64,000 nt of DNA from Winogradskyella thalassocola (GTDB lineage Bacteria; Bacteroidota; Bacteroidia; Flavobacteriales; Flavobacteriaceae), in NCBI RefSeq assembly GCF_900099995.1, contig NZ_FNCZ01000001.1, forward strand, positions 1,054,001 through 1,118,000, written 5' to 3'. The notes under the pieces are model-generated. The model worked only from the letters and a program-made list of their open reading frames with translations, was not told where the DNA came from and made no database searches. Made by a program: the position numbers and the translations under genes. This document shows, in pieces, positions 45,549 through 53,808 of this stretch. The stretch's first letter is position 1. Every line of letters starts with the position of its first letter.

Positions 45549-46124
45549 ATGTCATTAGAAAGAGAACTACAACAACGCAGTGGCTCCAAATGTGAGCTAT
45601 GCGGCAACGAAGAAAAATTATCGGAATATACAGTTTCTGATATTAAAGAAAACGGATTAAAAACAGTTCTATATGCATGCAATGTGTGTACAGAGCAAAT
45701 GAATGATTCAGACGCTATTGACGCCAACCATTGGAGGTGCCTTAATGATAGTATGTGGAGCGAGCACGATGCTGTAAAAATTATGGCTTGGAGAATGCTA
45801 AACAGAATTAACGCCGATTGGACGCAAGACTTATTAGGCATGATGTACATGGAAGAAGATCTTTTAGAATTGGCTAAAGCTTCTGGAGATGGAGAAGATG
45901 ATGAGAACAAGTTGATTCATAGAGATGTGAACGGTGTGATTTTAGAGCATGGGGATTCTGTTGTTCTAATTAAAGATCTTAAAGTTAAAGGCTCTAGTAT
46001 GGTTGCTAAGCAAGGTACTGCTGTTAGAAACATAAGACTCGATCATGAAAATGAAACCTATATTGAAGGTCGAGTAGATGGTCAGCAAATTGTGATCATC
46101 ACAGAATATGTAAAGAAAACCTAA
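45549..46124 (+). CDS. PhnA family zinc-ribbon protein
   Basis: 191 residues from ATG 45549 (MSLERELQQRSG). The N-terminal zinc ribbon has Cys pairs in CELCGNEE and CNVCTEQ. The C-terminal PhnA domain is clear: VNGVILEHGDSVVLIKDLKVKGS, then KQGTAVRNIRL and IEGRVDGQQIVIITEYVKK. Despite the name, PhnA-family proteins are not part of phosphonate breakdown in general, and no phn gene is nearby; the cellular role is unknown. A terminator follows at 46174. Confidence 0.88.
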   Translation: MSLERELQQRSGSKCELCGNEEKLSEYTVSDIKENGLKTVLYACNVCTEQMNDSDAIDANHWRCLNDSMWSEHDAVKIMAWRMLNRINADWTQDLLGMMYMEEDLLELAKASGDGEDDENKLIHRDVNGVILEHGDSVVLIKDLKVKGSSMVAKQGTAVRNIRLDHENETYIEGRVDGQQIVIITEYVKKT

Positions 46125-46173
46125 AAGATTAGATAATAAATTAGACTAAAATTTATTAATTAACATAATTTCA

Positions 46174-46209
46174 AAAACCTGATTCTTAATTGATTCAGGT
46201 TTTATTTTT
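46174..46209 (+). terminator. Intrinsic terminator after PhnA-family gene
   Basis: AAAACCTGA (46174-46182) pairs with TCAGGTTTT (46195-46203) around a 12-nt loop, followed by ATTTTTC. Confidence 0.7.
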
Positions 46210-46415
46210 CCTACAAATGAACCATTTTAAAACTTGTTGTTTATCGAAAAAAAGAACATAACGTTTCGAATAGTCTATTCAAATTAACCCTTTATCGAAA
46301 ATAACACAAAGACAGATAGTTATATCCGATATTGTGGTCATCCCTCTAAATAATATCAAAAAGTATACTGATTAATAGCCTCAAATTAGTATGAACACTT
46401 AAAACATTATTTATT

Positions 46416-46730
46416 ATGGACTTACAAATTACAAATTACAACAATCGTTTTCAGATTAAAGGAACTTTAAACAAGTTAAATCTAAAAACATTCAATGCTC
46501 AATTTTCTAACATATTTGATAAACTTGATGATATTTTATTAGATATTGAACAAGTAAGTAGTATCGATAGAGCAGGAGTGATGGCCTTAGCAAAATTGCA
46601 TAATGAGTCTATTACAAAATCAAAACGATTATCAATTATTGGTTTTGGGTGTAAAGAGTTGTATCAGCATTTTAAATCAGAAGAACCAAAAGAGACCATG
46701 GTGGCCTCGCATACCGTAGTGGCTGCTTAA
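46416..46730 (+). CDS. STAS domain protein lacking the phospho-serine
   Basis: 104 residues forming a single STAS (anti-anti-sigma-like) domain: RFQIKGTLNKLNLKTF, then DDILLDIEQVSSIDRAGVMALAKLH. In SpoIIAA-type proteins the residue after the Asp of this loop is the phosphorylated Ser (Asp-Ser-Ser-Gly); here it is Arg52 in IDRAG, so regulation by a serine kinase is unlikely and the protein may be constitutive or structural. No partner kinase or phosphatase is in the window. A long hairpin terminator follows. Confidence 0.8.
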   Translation: MDLQITNYNNRFQIKGTLNKLNLKTFNAQFSNIFDKLDDILLDIEQVSSIDRAGVMALAKLHNESITKSKRLSIIGFGCKELYQHFKSEEPKETMVASHTVVAA

Positions 46731-46757
46731 CCCAAACGAAATTCTACCGACATATAT

Positions 46758-46823
46758 AAACAAAGTATATCCTAAATATCTATGGTGATAGATAGGTATT
46801 TAGGAAGTGCTTTGTTTTTTTAT
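46758..46823 (+). terminator. Long-hairpin terminator after STAS gene
   Basis: AAACAAAG (46758-46765) pairs with CTTTGTTT (46810-46817), with an inner stem CCTAAATA / TATTTAGG and a GGTG-type loop, then a T run. The SnoaL-like gene on the minus strand ends at 46846, so the structure may serve both strands. Confidence 0.7.
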
Positions 46824-46845
46824 TCTTTTGGACTTGATTTTAGTT

Positions 46846-47310
46846 TTAGCAAGACATATCAGCTACTATTTTCCATTCGCCATTTATCTTTTTAAAGATA
46901 ATGATGAAAACACCATTAGCATCGCCAACTTCGCGTTTTAGGTGGTACTCTCCCATCACCCAGTAATTATCTCCTTCAATTTTTGAAATATCATTAATTA
47001 CAAATCTTAATGTTCCGCTTTCTGCTTTTGTTGGATAGCCTTTTTTGTAATTCGCTAAGGTCTGGTCCCAACCAAGCGTTAAGCCTTTACTACCATAAAA
47101 TTTAAGGGAGTCGCTTTTCCAGTAGCCTTGCATAAAACCTTCTAGATTATGATTATTCCACGCGGCTTCTTGCTTTGCCATTACAAGGCGGATTCCAGCT
47201 TCAGCAAGTACTACAGAATCGCTATTTGTTGTTTCTGTAGTGACGTCTGCCTTAATACTAATACAGCTAAAAGATAATAATGCCAATGCAATGGCCACAA
47301 TATATTTCAT
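46846..47310 (-). CDS. DUF4440/SnoaL-like lipoprotein
   Basis: 154 residues. Lipobox LLSFSC with Cys16, then an NTF2-like domain: KQEAAWNNHNLEGFMQGYW, a central FYGSKGLTLGWDQTLANYKKGYP and a closing GVFIIIFKKINGEWKIVADM. This is the DUF4440/nuclear-transport-factor-2 fold, which can be enzymatic or ligand binding; no catalytic residues can be assigned. The gene is 44 bp upstream of (that is, after) DUF4407 on the same strand in reading order and could be cotranscribed with it. Confidence 0.82.
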   Translation of the reverse strand: MKYIVAIALALLSFSCISIKADVTTETTNSDSVVLAEAGIRLVMAKQEAAWNNHNLEGFMQGYWKSDSLKFYGSKGLTLGWDQTLANYKKGYPTKAESGTLRFVINDISKIEGDNYWVMGEYHLKREVGDANGVFIIIFKKINGEWKIVADMSC

Positions 47311-47353
47311 AAGAGTGGGTTGTTGTTTTCAATCTAAAATAACAACTAATTTT

Positions 47354-48454
47354 CTAAAGAATACCTTTTTGTTGTTTTAAAAAAGCATCAGCTTGATTTT
47401 GCATCAGCGTTCTTGCATGCTTTCGTTTGTAATTCATAACCTCTTCCTCATCAGCAATTTCATTGTAAACTCTATTGTTAATGGTATTATCTGTTTTTAA
47501 GAGTAGTTTTCGTTCTGCGATTTTTTGCATGCTCCACGTCTTAATTGCGGTTTCTTGGTCTTCTAGTTTATAATCAAATTCACCTTTTGGAGCCAGTAAT
47601 TTCGCAATAATTGGAGAGGTTTCAATGGCTAAAAACAAAAGAAAAATAAAGAAGGACGGTAACCAAGGTAATTCACCTAAAGCCGTAATGCGTGCCATGA
47701 GACCATCAAAATTATCAATAATGGGTTGCGATGTTTCAACGTTAGACGCATAATCTGCTTGAAGCGTTGCTTTTTGTGTTTCAATCGCCTCAATTTTTGT
47801 TTTAGTGTCGGATTTTAACTGTTGTAATTCAGCTAATCCAGCATCGTGTTTGTCTCGTTTTTCCTTATAAACAGGGCCTTTGCCAAAAAGGTTTGTGCCA
47901 GCTGTGCCCTCTGCTTCCGAAATGTAAGTGTCGTATAAGGCATTGACTTCCGCTTCTTTTAAATCTACTTGAGCGTTTAATCCTGAAATTTCACTTTCTA
48001 GAGTCGCAATTTTAGGATTAAACTGTTCAGCAATTTGATTCTGATTGGCGAGCGTTAAATCATTTTTTTGCTCAAGTAAAACCTGATTAATTTCCTTTTC
48101 AAAAATCTTTAATTCTAAAGGTTTTGAAATGACTATAGCAATAATAAGGGCTAAGAATAATCTTGGTGTCGCTTGAAGGATTTCGTCTAGAATATTGTCG
48201 CGTTTTTTAATGGTCGAAACAATATAGCGATCTAGATTAAAAATAAGTAACCCCCAAATTACTCCAAAAAATAGTGAAGCATAGAGATTGTCAAAAACGG
48301 TAAAGAGTGCATAGCTGGCGGCTATAGTTGCCATTACAGCCGTGAAGAAAACCGTAGCTCCAATACCAGCATATTTGTTCTGTTCGCCCATGGAACAGTC
48401 GTTTAAAATGTCGGTGTCAGCGCCAGAGCAAAGGATGAAGAATTGCTTTAACAT
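47354..48454 (-). CDS. DUF4407 membrane protein
   Basis: 366 residues. Hydrophobic segments at about 30-55, 60-80, 95-115 and 255-280 flank a long coiled coil (about 125-235, rich in Glu/Lys/Gln: ATLESEISGLNAQVDLKEAEV). This arrangement matches DUF4407 over the full length. These proteins are inner-membrane and uncharacterised. A terminator (48524-48551) separates it from the BlaR gene upstream, so it has its own promoter. Confidence 0.85.
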   Translation of the reverse strand: MLKQFFILCSGADTDILNDCSMGEQNKYAGIGATVFFTAVMATIAASYALFTVFDNLYASLFFGVIWGLLIFNLDRYIVSTIKKRDNILDEILQATPRLFLALIIAIVISKPLELKIFEKEINQVLLEQKNDLTLANQNQIAEQFNPKIATLESEISGLNAQVDLKEAEVNALYDTYISEAEGTAGTNLFGKGPVYKEKRDKHDAGLAELQQLKSDTKTKIEAIETQKATLQADYASNVETSQPIIDNFDGLMARITALGELPWLPSFFIFLLFLAIETSPIIAKLLAPKGEFDYKLEDQETAIKTWSMQKIAERKLLLKTDNTINNRVYNEIADEEEVMNYKRKHARTLMQNQADAFLKQQKGIL

Positions 48455-48523
48455 AAGTGATTGATTTTTTGATTGATTACCTATTAGAACGCTAAATGAT
48501 TGGTTTTGTTACATGTTGAGGTG

Positions 48524-48551
48524 AAAAAAGCCTCAATTAAGAGGCTTTTTT
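48524..48551 (-). terminator. Terminator after BlaR-like gene
   Basis: AAAAAAGCCTC (48524-48534) and GAGGCTTTTTT (48541-48551) form a perfect 11-bp stem with a 6-nt loop. On the minus strand it lies 37 bp after the BlaR stop and ends with a T run; the symmetry would also let it act on the other strand. Confidence 0.8.
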
Positions 48552-48587
48552 CATGAAAATTTAAAATTAAAGAAACTACTATTATAT

Positions 48588-51500
48588 TTAATCAGTGATA
48601 ATAATAACTATAGGTGCTATCTCTGAGTCAGAACTATCTTTGAGCGCAAACAGCACAAGCTGATCATCTTTTTTTGCGCTTTCAAGATGTTTTAGGGCAT
48701 CAATATCTAGCACATTACTCTTTATATGTTGAGTTGGTTGACCTGGAATTTTAAACTTAAATTCGGTTACTTTTCCATTTTTAGTGCTCAGTTTTAAAGT
48801 TTTAAATTCTTCTCTAGTCATTGATGTTTTCCCCGTTTTATAGGTTTTACCATTAACAAAAGGTATGATACTTACTTGTTCTTTTGACATCTGTTCTCCA
48901 ACTTTTCCTTTCACTCCGATAAGAATTGGCTTCTTGGATATATAAATTAAGGGTTGTTCAGTATCTGTTTTCTGAGCATTGATATTTAGTTTAGGATGCT
49001 TTTTTAATAAGTCAATAGCTTCATCAGATGAGATTGATTTCCCTTCATTAAAGAATTTTGCATTGCTTTTAGCCATTTTAATGACATAGTCTAATGTTGC
49101 TGCAGATTTACTCGGATGCCCTTGTACTGTGATTGGTTCTAGGTCTTCAGGTTTACTTGGAGAAGGGTATGTTTCTGCATTATTTTCTTTGGCTTTATTA
49201 GGAGAAGAATAACCTATTACAATCTTCTCTTTTAAATCTTGAGATTTAGTAGGTGGTGGAGGAGGCGGAAATTTTAAGCCCGTGGTCTTTAGTTCATCAT
49301 CCGCAATTGGTAGTTCTACAGAATTTTCTTTCTGTGTTGAAGTCATACGTTTATAGATTCCAACATATTTAATTAAGTCTTTTTGTTTTACAATAGGATA
49401 GTTGGCTGTTTTACCGTTGCGCTCGTTTTCTTGAGCAGCCAGCGTTTCTTTTTTTAATTGTTTTGCCCAAGCATTATATGCAGACACCTCTTCATCTGTT
49501 GGTTTATCTTGAATAGAAATGTGACTTTCAATTGCAAAAGGCGTATTACCTTTGGCCCTATTAATTTCTTGATTAGGTGCTACAATACGATAAAATCCGT
49601 AATCCTGAAGCGAGTTAAATATAAACCAAACTTCCTTATTCGAAATTTCCTTGGATGATTTCACATGAATATTCATATAATTTTTACGTTCCTCAGATGT
49701 AATATCTTGATGCAGTTGATTAAATACATCTACAAATGTTTCTTTTGTTGCTTTTATGCCATCTATCAAATATGAATTTTCATTTAAAACTTTTAACTCA
49801 ATACTTCTTGCGTAGATCTTTTTTTTCTGAGCACTTGAAAGTTTAACTAAATAGTTTCCGTCAGAATCTTTTTGAGTTGTCATATTTGTGCGTTTGCCAT
49901 TGTTGTTTGTAGCAATAGCTTTTGCTTCTTTAGCAGAAATTTTTTCATCATCTAAATAAAAAGAAGCACCATCTTTTTCCATCTCAACGATATACTCTAA
50001 AAACGAAGGATTATATACACTTTGCGTGTCACCAGCGTTTGGTCCTCCTTTAGATGTTTTTTGTTTAGCAGGAGGTGGCGGCGGTGCTATTTGAGATGCG
50101 TCTGCTTGAATAATTTTAAAGTCATATTTTCTAATCAAGGTGATAATATTTTTCAATGCCTTTTTTGAGGCTTCACTTTCATCGAATTTTACGAAAACTG
50201 AGTTAGAATCATCAAAGGATTTCGATAATGTTTTTAGTTTCGATTCAATGCTCCCCAAAGAAGCGTAATTGTTCTTTACCAATAATTCTCCGTTTCTGTT
50301 TATTAGAATTACCATGATTGGTTCTTCTTGACTATTAGAATTGATATATTGGGCTGGCACAGGTGGAGCCATTAAGATATTATGCTTTTCTAATTCTTCT
50401 TTTGTAAACTGATTATAAAGTTTATCAGCTTGTGCTTTTAAAATCTTAAGTTCAGAATTATCTGTCTGAGGTCCTTTTAAGTATTTTCCAATAGCTTCAG
50501 AATAAGTTTTTGTGAGTTTTCTATATTTAGTCACATCTGCTTCTTCGTATGTTTTTCTAAAGCCTTCTTTTGTGTATAAACTAGATTGAAATGGTTGCGG
50601 AAATTTTGCTGTACGTGCATTCTTATAGACTTTAGACTCTGAGAAATGAACAATATCCTTTAAGGAGTAATTGTCTAATTCAGAATTGGGTACATTTTTA
50701 CCATCTAACCATATCGCAAATTCCTTTGTGTTTTTCCAAGATTCAAATTGAGCAGAAGTTGGCTGATTTGGTTCAACTTTAGATTTAGATAATTTTATAT
50801 AATCCTCTAAAAAATTGTGATTCTTTAAGAGTGAATTTTCTTGATGTTCTGGAAATGTTTCAACTGATGCTCTTTGTTTTTCGGACATCAGTTCATTATA
50901 AATTATTATAGCTCTTTCGTATTTATTAAAATGTACTGTATTGGTCTCTTTATAACTCGTTATAAAATCACGATATTCTTGCATTAATTTTTCTGATGCT
51001 TCTACAGATTGGGATTCATTTTGAACTTGCAATAATTCAGAGGTTTTTATATTATCTTTTTCAACATATTCCTTTTCAGCAAAACTGTAAAAAAGAATCG
51101 CAATAATTGGCAATACTAATACCGTACTTAGCCAAATTCTGGTTTTTGAGGTTTGTGTTTTCATAACTGTAAATCGTTTTTTGATTGATGAATAATTGAT
51201 GGCACTCGATAGTTGATGATTTTGAGTGTTTGATGAAAATTGTAATAAAATATGTTGATAGACTTTAGTGTCCGTTCCTTGTTCTAAAACGGCTTGGTCT
51301 GCTAAAAATTCATGATTAAGTTTTACATGATGTTTCAAAATGTAAATTAAGGGATGAAACCAAAATATAATTTGAAGTAACTCTATAATGATAATGTCTA
51401 GACTGTGTAATTGCCTAGCGTGGGTTTCTTCGTGAAGTAAGACTTCTTTCGGAATGTTATCAGATTCATACCTTGTTTTATTAAAAAAGATATATCTAAA

Positions 51501-51929
51501 AAATGAATGTGGGATTATATTTTCGTGAAGTAAAACATAAATAAAAGAGCGTTTATTGATGTTGTCATTCTTAACGATGCGGCGCTGCATTTTTACAAGA
51601 TTTATAATAAACCGTGAAGCAAACATTAAAACGCCAAATCCGTAAATTAACCAAAGTGTGGTTTCTAAATTAAAGAAAGGAGCTTCTTCAATGGTTGTGT
51701 CATCTAAAACTAATTCCATTGGAAAATATACAGGAGCAGTTTCAAATGTGGCAGTTACAGGTTCTACATATTCTGTTATGGTTAAGGTAGGAATTGCTAA
51801 TGCCAAGATTAAAACACTTAGTAGATAAAAACGTTTAAAGCGGTGCATGTTCTGATGTTCTAAAAAGAGCACATAGACTAACCAAAATACGCATAAACAT
51901 GCTGAAAATTTTAATAAGTACGTTTCCAT
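48588..51929 (-). CDS. BlaR1/MecR1-type M56 metallopeptidase with long periplasmic extension
   Basis: 1113 residues, much longer than classical BlaR1 (~600). The N-terminal part has four transmembrane segments (5-22, 35-50, 90-110, 268-285) and the M56 zinc-peptidase site: His166-Glu167-x-x-His170 (HEETH) and Glu207 in LNHEFLAD. The C-terminal ~800 residues are outside the membrane, with helical Lys/Glu-rich parts, proline runs (APPPPPAK near 625 and PPPPPPTK near 900), and a module duplicated at about 645-690 and 945-990 (YVIEMEKDGASF / YVIKMAKSNAKF). There is no penicillin-binding domain, so the signal is probably not a beta-lactam. It forms an operon with the BlaI repressor 2 bp upstream. 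Confidence 0.88.
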   Translation of the reverse strand: METYLLKFSACLCVFWLVYVLFLEHQNMHRFKRFYLLSVLILALAIPTLTITEYVEPVTATFETAPVYFPMELVLDDTTIEEAPFFNLETTLWLIYGFGVLMFASRFIINLVKMQRRIVKNDNINKRSFIYVLLHENIIPHSFFRYIFFNKTRYESDNIPKEVLLHEETHARQLHSLDIIIIELLQIIFWFHPLIYILKHHVKLNHEFLADQAVLEQGTDTKVYQHILLQFSSNTQNHQLSSAINYSSIKKRFTVMKTQTSKTRIWLSTVLVLPIIAILFYSFAEKEYVEKDNIKTSELLQVQNESQSVEASEKLMQEYRDFITSYKETNTVHFNKYERAIIIYNELMSEKQRASVETFPEHQENSLLKNHNFLEDYIKLSKSKVEPNQPTSAQFESWKNTKEFAIWLDGKNVPNSELDNYSLKDIVHFSESKVYKNARTAKFPQPFQSSLYTKEGFRKTYEEADVTKYRKLTKTYSEAIGKYLKGPQTDNSELKILKAQADKLYNQFTKEELEKHNILMAPPVPAQYINSNSQEEPIMVILINRNGELLVKNNYASLGSIESKLKTLSKSFDDSNSVFVKFDESEASKKALKNIITLIRKYDFKIIQADASQIAPPPPPAKQKTSKGGPNAGDTQSVYNPSFLEYIVEMEKDGASFYLDDEKISAKEAKAIATNNNGKRTNMTTQKDSDGNYLVKLSSAQKKKIYARSIELKVLNENSYLIDGIKATKETFVDVFNQLHQDITSEERKNYMNIHVKSSKEISNKEVWFIFNSLQDYGFYRIVAPNQEINRAKGNTPFAIESHISIQDKPTDEEVSAYNAWAKQLKKETLAAQENERNGKTANYPIVKQKDLIKYVGIYKRMTSTQKENSVELPIADDELKTTGLKFPPPPPPTKSQDLKEKIVIGYSSPNKAKENNAETYPSPSKPEDLEPITVQGHPSKSAATLDYVIKMAKSNAKFFNEGKSISSDEAIDLLKKHPKLNINAQKTDTEQPLIYISKKPILIGVKGKVGEQMSKEQVSIIPFVNGKTYKTGKTSMTREEFKTLKLSTKNGKVTEFKFKIPGQPTQHIKSNVLDIDALKHLESAKKDDQLVLFALKDSSDSEIAPIVIIITD

Positions 51930-51931
51930 AA

Positions 51932-52297
51932 TTATCGATTTTTAATTTCTGTATCTATGATTTTCTTTAACGCTTCTAACTCTTCTGTTGTTAAATCTGT
52001 TTTACGCGTAAAGAACGAAGCAAACTGAGAGGCACTATCATTAAAAAAAGTTTTAATGAGCCCGTTAACATGCTTAGAGAAATAATCTTCTTTTTTAACT
52101 AGCGGAAAATACTCTCTCGATTTACCGTAGGTTTTATAATCTACAAAGCCTTTCCCAATCATGCGTTTAAGCAAGGTCGCAATCGTTGTGGTAGCCGGTT
52201 TAGGTTCTGGGTAAATCTCTAACAAATCTTTCATAAAAGCTTTTTCTAGCTTCCAGAGGTGTTGCATTAGTTGTTCTTCGGTTTTTGAAAGTTGCAT
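51932..52297 (-). CDS. BlaI/MecI/CopY family transcriptional repressor
   Basis: 121 residues. Winged helix-turn-helix: TKTEEQLMQHLWKLEKAF-like start, TTTIATLLKRMIGKGFVDYK, then wing KSREYFPLV, and a dimerisation helix at the end. The second half contains the region normally cleaved by the M56 partner. It should repress its own operon and the BlaR gene by binding the palindrome at 52315, and is inactivated when the BlaR protein is triggered. Confidence 0.92.
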   Translation of the reverse strand: MQLSKTEEQLMQHLWKLEKAFMKDLLEIYPEPKPATTTIATLLKRMIGKGFVDYKTYGKSREYFPLVKKEDYFSKHVNGLIKTFFNDSASQFASFFTRKTDLTTEELEALKKIIDTEIKNR

Positions 52298-52314
52298 GCT
52301 CTACGTTTTTAGAA

Positions 52315-52338
52315 TTAACTCTACAAATGTAGAGTTAA
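52315..52338. promoter_or_regulatory. BlaI-type operator palindrome
   Basis: TTAACTCTACA / TGTAGAGTTAA, 11-bp arms around a 2-nt centre, 18 bp upstream of the blaI-like ATG. The TACA-TGTA core is the usual BlaI/MecI half-site. It lies where the promoter of the blaI-blaR operon is expected and 78 bp from the divergent M28 gene, which it may also control. Confidence 0.8.
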
Positions 52339-52383
52339 AAATTCAATTATCAAAATTTTAAATTGTTAAAGGATTGAAACACC

Positions 52384-52391
52384 TATATTTG
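52384..52391 (+). promoter_or_regulatory. -7 promoter box of the M28 peptidase gene
   Basis: TATATTTG is a perfect TAnnTTTG match 25 bp before the ATG at 52416, predicting a leader of about 18 nt. Confidence 0.55.
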
Positions 52392-52415
52392 CTATAGCAG
52401 AAAACAAAATCCCTA

Positions 52416-53807
52416 ATGAAGAATTCTACTATTTTTACCCTATTGTGTGCATTGTTATGTTTTAATGTGTCATTCTCACAATCCATTCAAGATATTATTA
52501 ATACGGTTAGTAATTCTAATTTGCAGTTGAGTGTTAATGAACTTTCTGGTGAGCAAGCCACGATGATCAATGGTGTATCACAAACTATTACCAGTCGTGT
52601 TCAAAATAATAATGATTTGGTTGCAGACTATATTGAAGAACGATTATCAGCAATGCCTAATCTTAATGTGGTATTTCAAAATTTTAATATAGCAGGTAAG
52701 AATATTATTGCGACGCAATTAGGAAAAACCAATCCAGAAGATATTTATATCGTTTGTGCGCATTACGATTCTGTCGCTGAATATTGTGCCGACGATAATG
52801 CAACAGGAGTTGCGGCTGTTTTAGAAGTTGCAAGGATTTTGTCGCAACAATGTACTGACAATACTATTGTTTACGCGCTTTGGGATGAAGAAGAGATTGG
52901 TTTGTTAGGTGCCAATTATTATGCACAACAAGCTGCTGATGATACTAATGGAAATACGAGGGATAATATTTTAGGAGTTATCAATATGGATATGATTGGT
53001 TTTGATGGTGACGCACCTGGGACAGAAGGTGATAATGACTTTGATATCGATGTTCGAGATATAGCTAATTCCATTGGGATTAAAGATGATTTACTAAGTA
53101 TTCTAAACACGTATACTTTCGATTTAGATGTGACTGTAGTTAATCCGGGAACACCAGATAGTGATCATTCACGTTTTTGGAATCAAGGGTATTCTGCTGT
53201 CTTGGTTGGAGAATCTTGGTCTACCGATGATGAATCCATAAACTATCATAGTGCTGACGACAGAGTAGGAGATATCGATTTTCAGTATATGACAGAAATG
53301 ACCAAATTAGTAGCAGCATATATGGCAACGAAATCTGGATTGTTAGCTTTAGATAATACAGTAACTCAAACGGGGACTAGTTTAATTGCCAACCAAACGG
53401 CAGCTTCGTATCAATGGTTTAATTGTGATACTGAAACTGAAATTTCAGGAGCGATAAATCAATTGTTTTCTCCAACAACCAACGGTAATTATGCTGTAGA
53501 AGTCAGTTCAGGATCTTGTATGGAGGTGAGTAACTGTATTACTTTTGGGACATTAACTTCTGAAGAATTTACAGATGAAGAAATTCTGTTTTACCCAAAT
53601 CCGGTAACGTCTATTTTAAAAATTGAAAATCTAAAAGCAACAGAACTGACTATTATTGTAAATGATATTTCTGGTAAACGTGTTTACACAAATACGTTTC
53701 AAAACGAAAACTTTGAAATAGATTTAAATAATAGCCCTTCTGGTGTGTATTTTGTTAATGTTATTTCAAAAACAAAATCTTCAATATTTAAAATTGTAAA
53801 AGAATAA
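52416..53807 (+). CDS. Secreted M28 family zinc aminopeptidase with T9SS sorting domain
   Basis: 463 residues. Signal peptide to about residue 21. The M28 domain (about 25-310) has the zinc ligands and catalytic residues: His116 in CAHYDSV, Asp127 in ADDNATG, Glu159-Glu160 in LWDEEEIGL, Asp192 in NMDMIGFD, and a late His in DSDHSRFW. A linker (TASYQWFNC) and a C-terminal T9SS type A domain follow (LFYPNPVTSILKIEN to YFVNVISK). It is an extracellular peptidase releasing N-terminal residues from peptides. The end overlaps no gene but lies 1 bp from the convergent M20 gene end. Confidence 0.92.
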   Translation: MKNSTIFTLLCALLCFNVSFSQSIQDIINTVSNSNLQLSVNELSGEQATMINGVSQTITSRVQNNNDLVADYIEERLSAMPNLNVVFQNFNIAGKNIIATQLGKTNPEDIYIVCAHYDSVAEYCADDNATGVAAVLEVARILSQQCTDNTIVYALWDEEEIGLLGANYYAQQAADDTNGNTRDNILGVINMDMIGFDGDAPGTEGDNDFDIDVRDIANSIGIKDDLLSILNTYTFDLDVTVVNPGTPDSDHSRFWNQGYSAVLVGESWSTDDESINYHSADDRVGDIDFQYMTEMTKLVAAYMATKSGLLALDNTVTQTGTSLIANQTAASYQWFNCDTETEISGAINQLFSPTTNGNYAVEVSSGSCMEVSNCITFGTLTSEEFTDEEILFYPNPVTSILKIENLKATELTIIVNDISGKRVYTNTFQNENFEIDLNNSPSGVYFVNVISKTKSSIFKIVKE

Positions 53808-53808
53808 A

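Noticed and set aside
45549..46124. Phosphonate metabolism role for the PhnA-family gene
   Set aside because: No phn genes are nearby and family members are found in organisms without phosphonate use.
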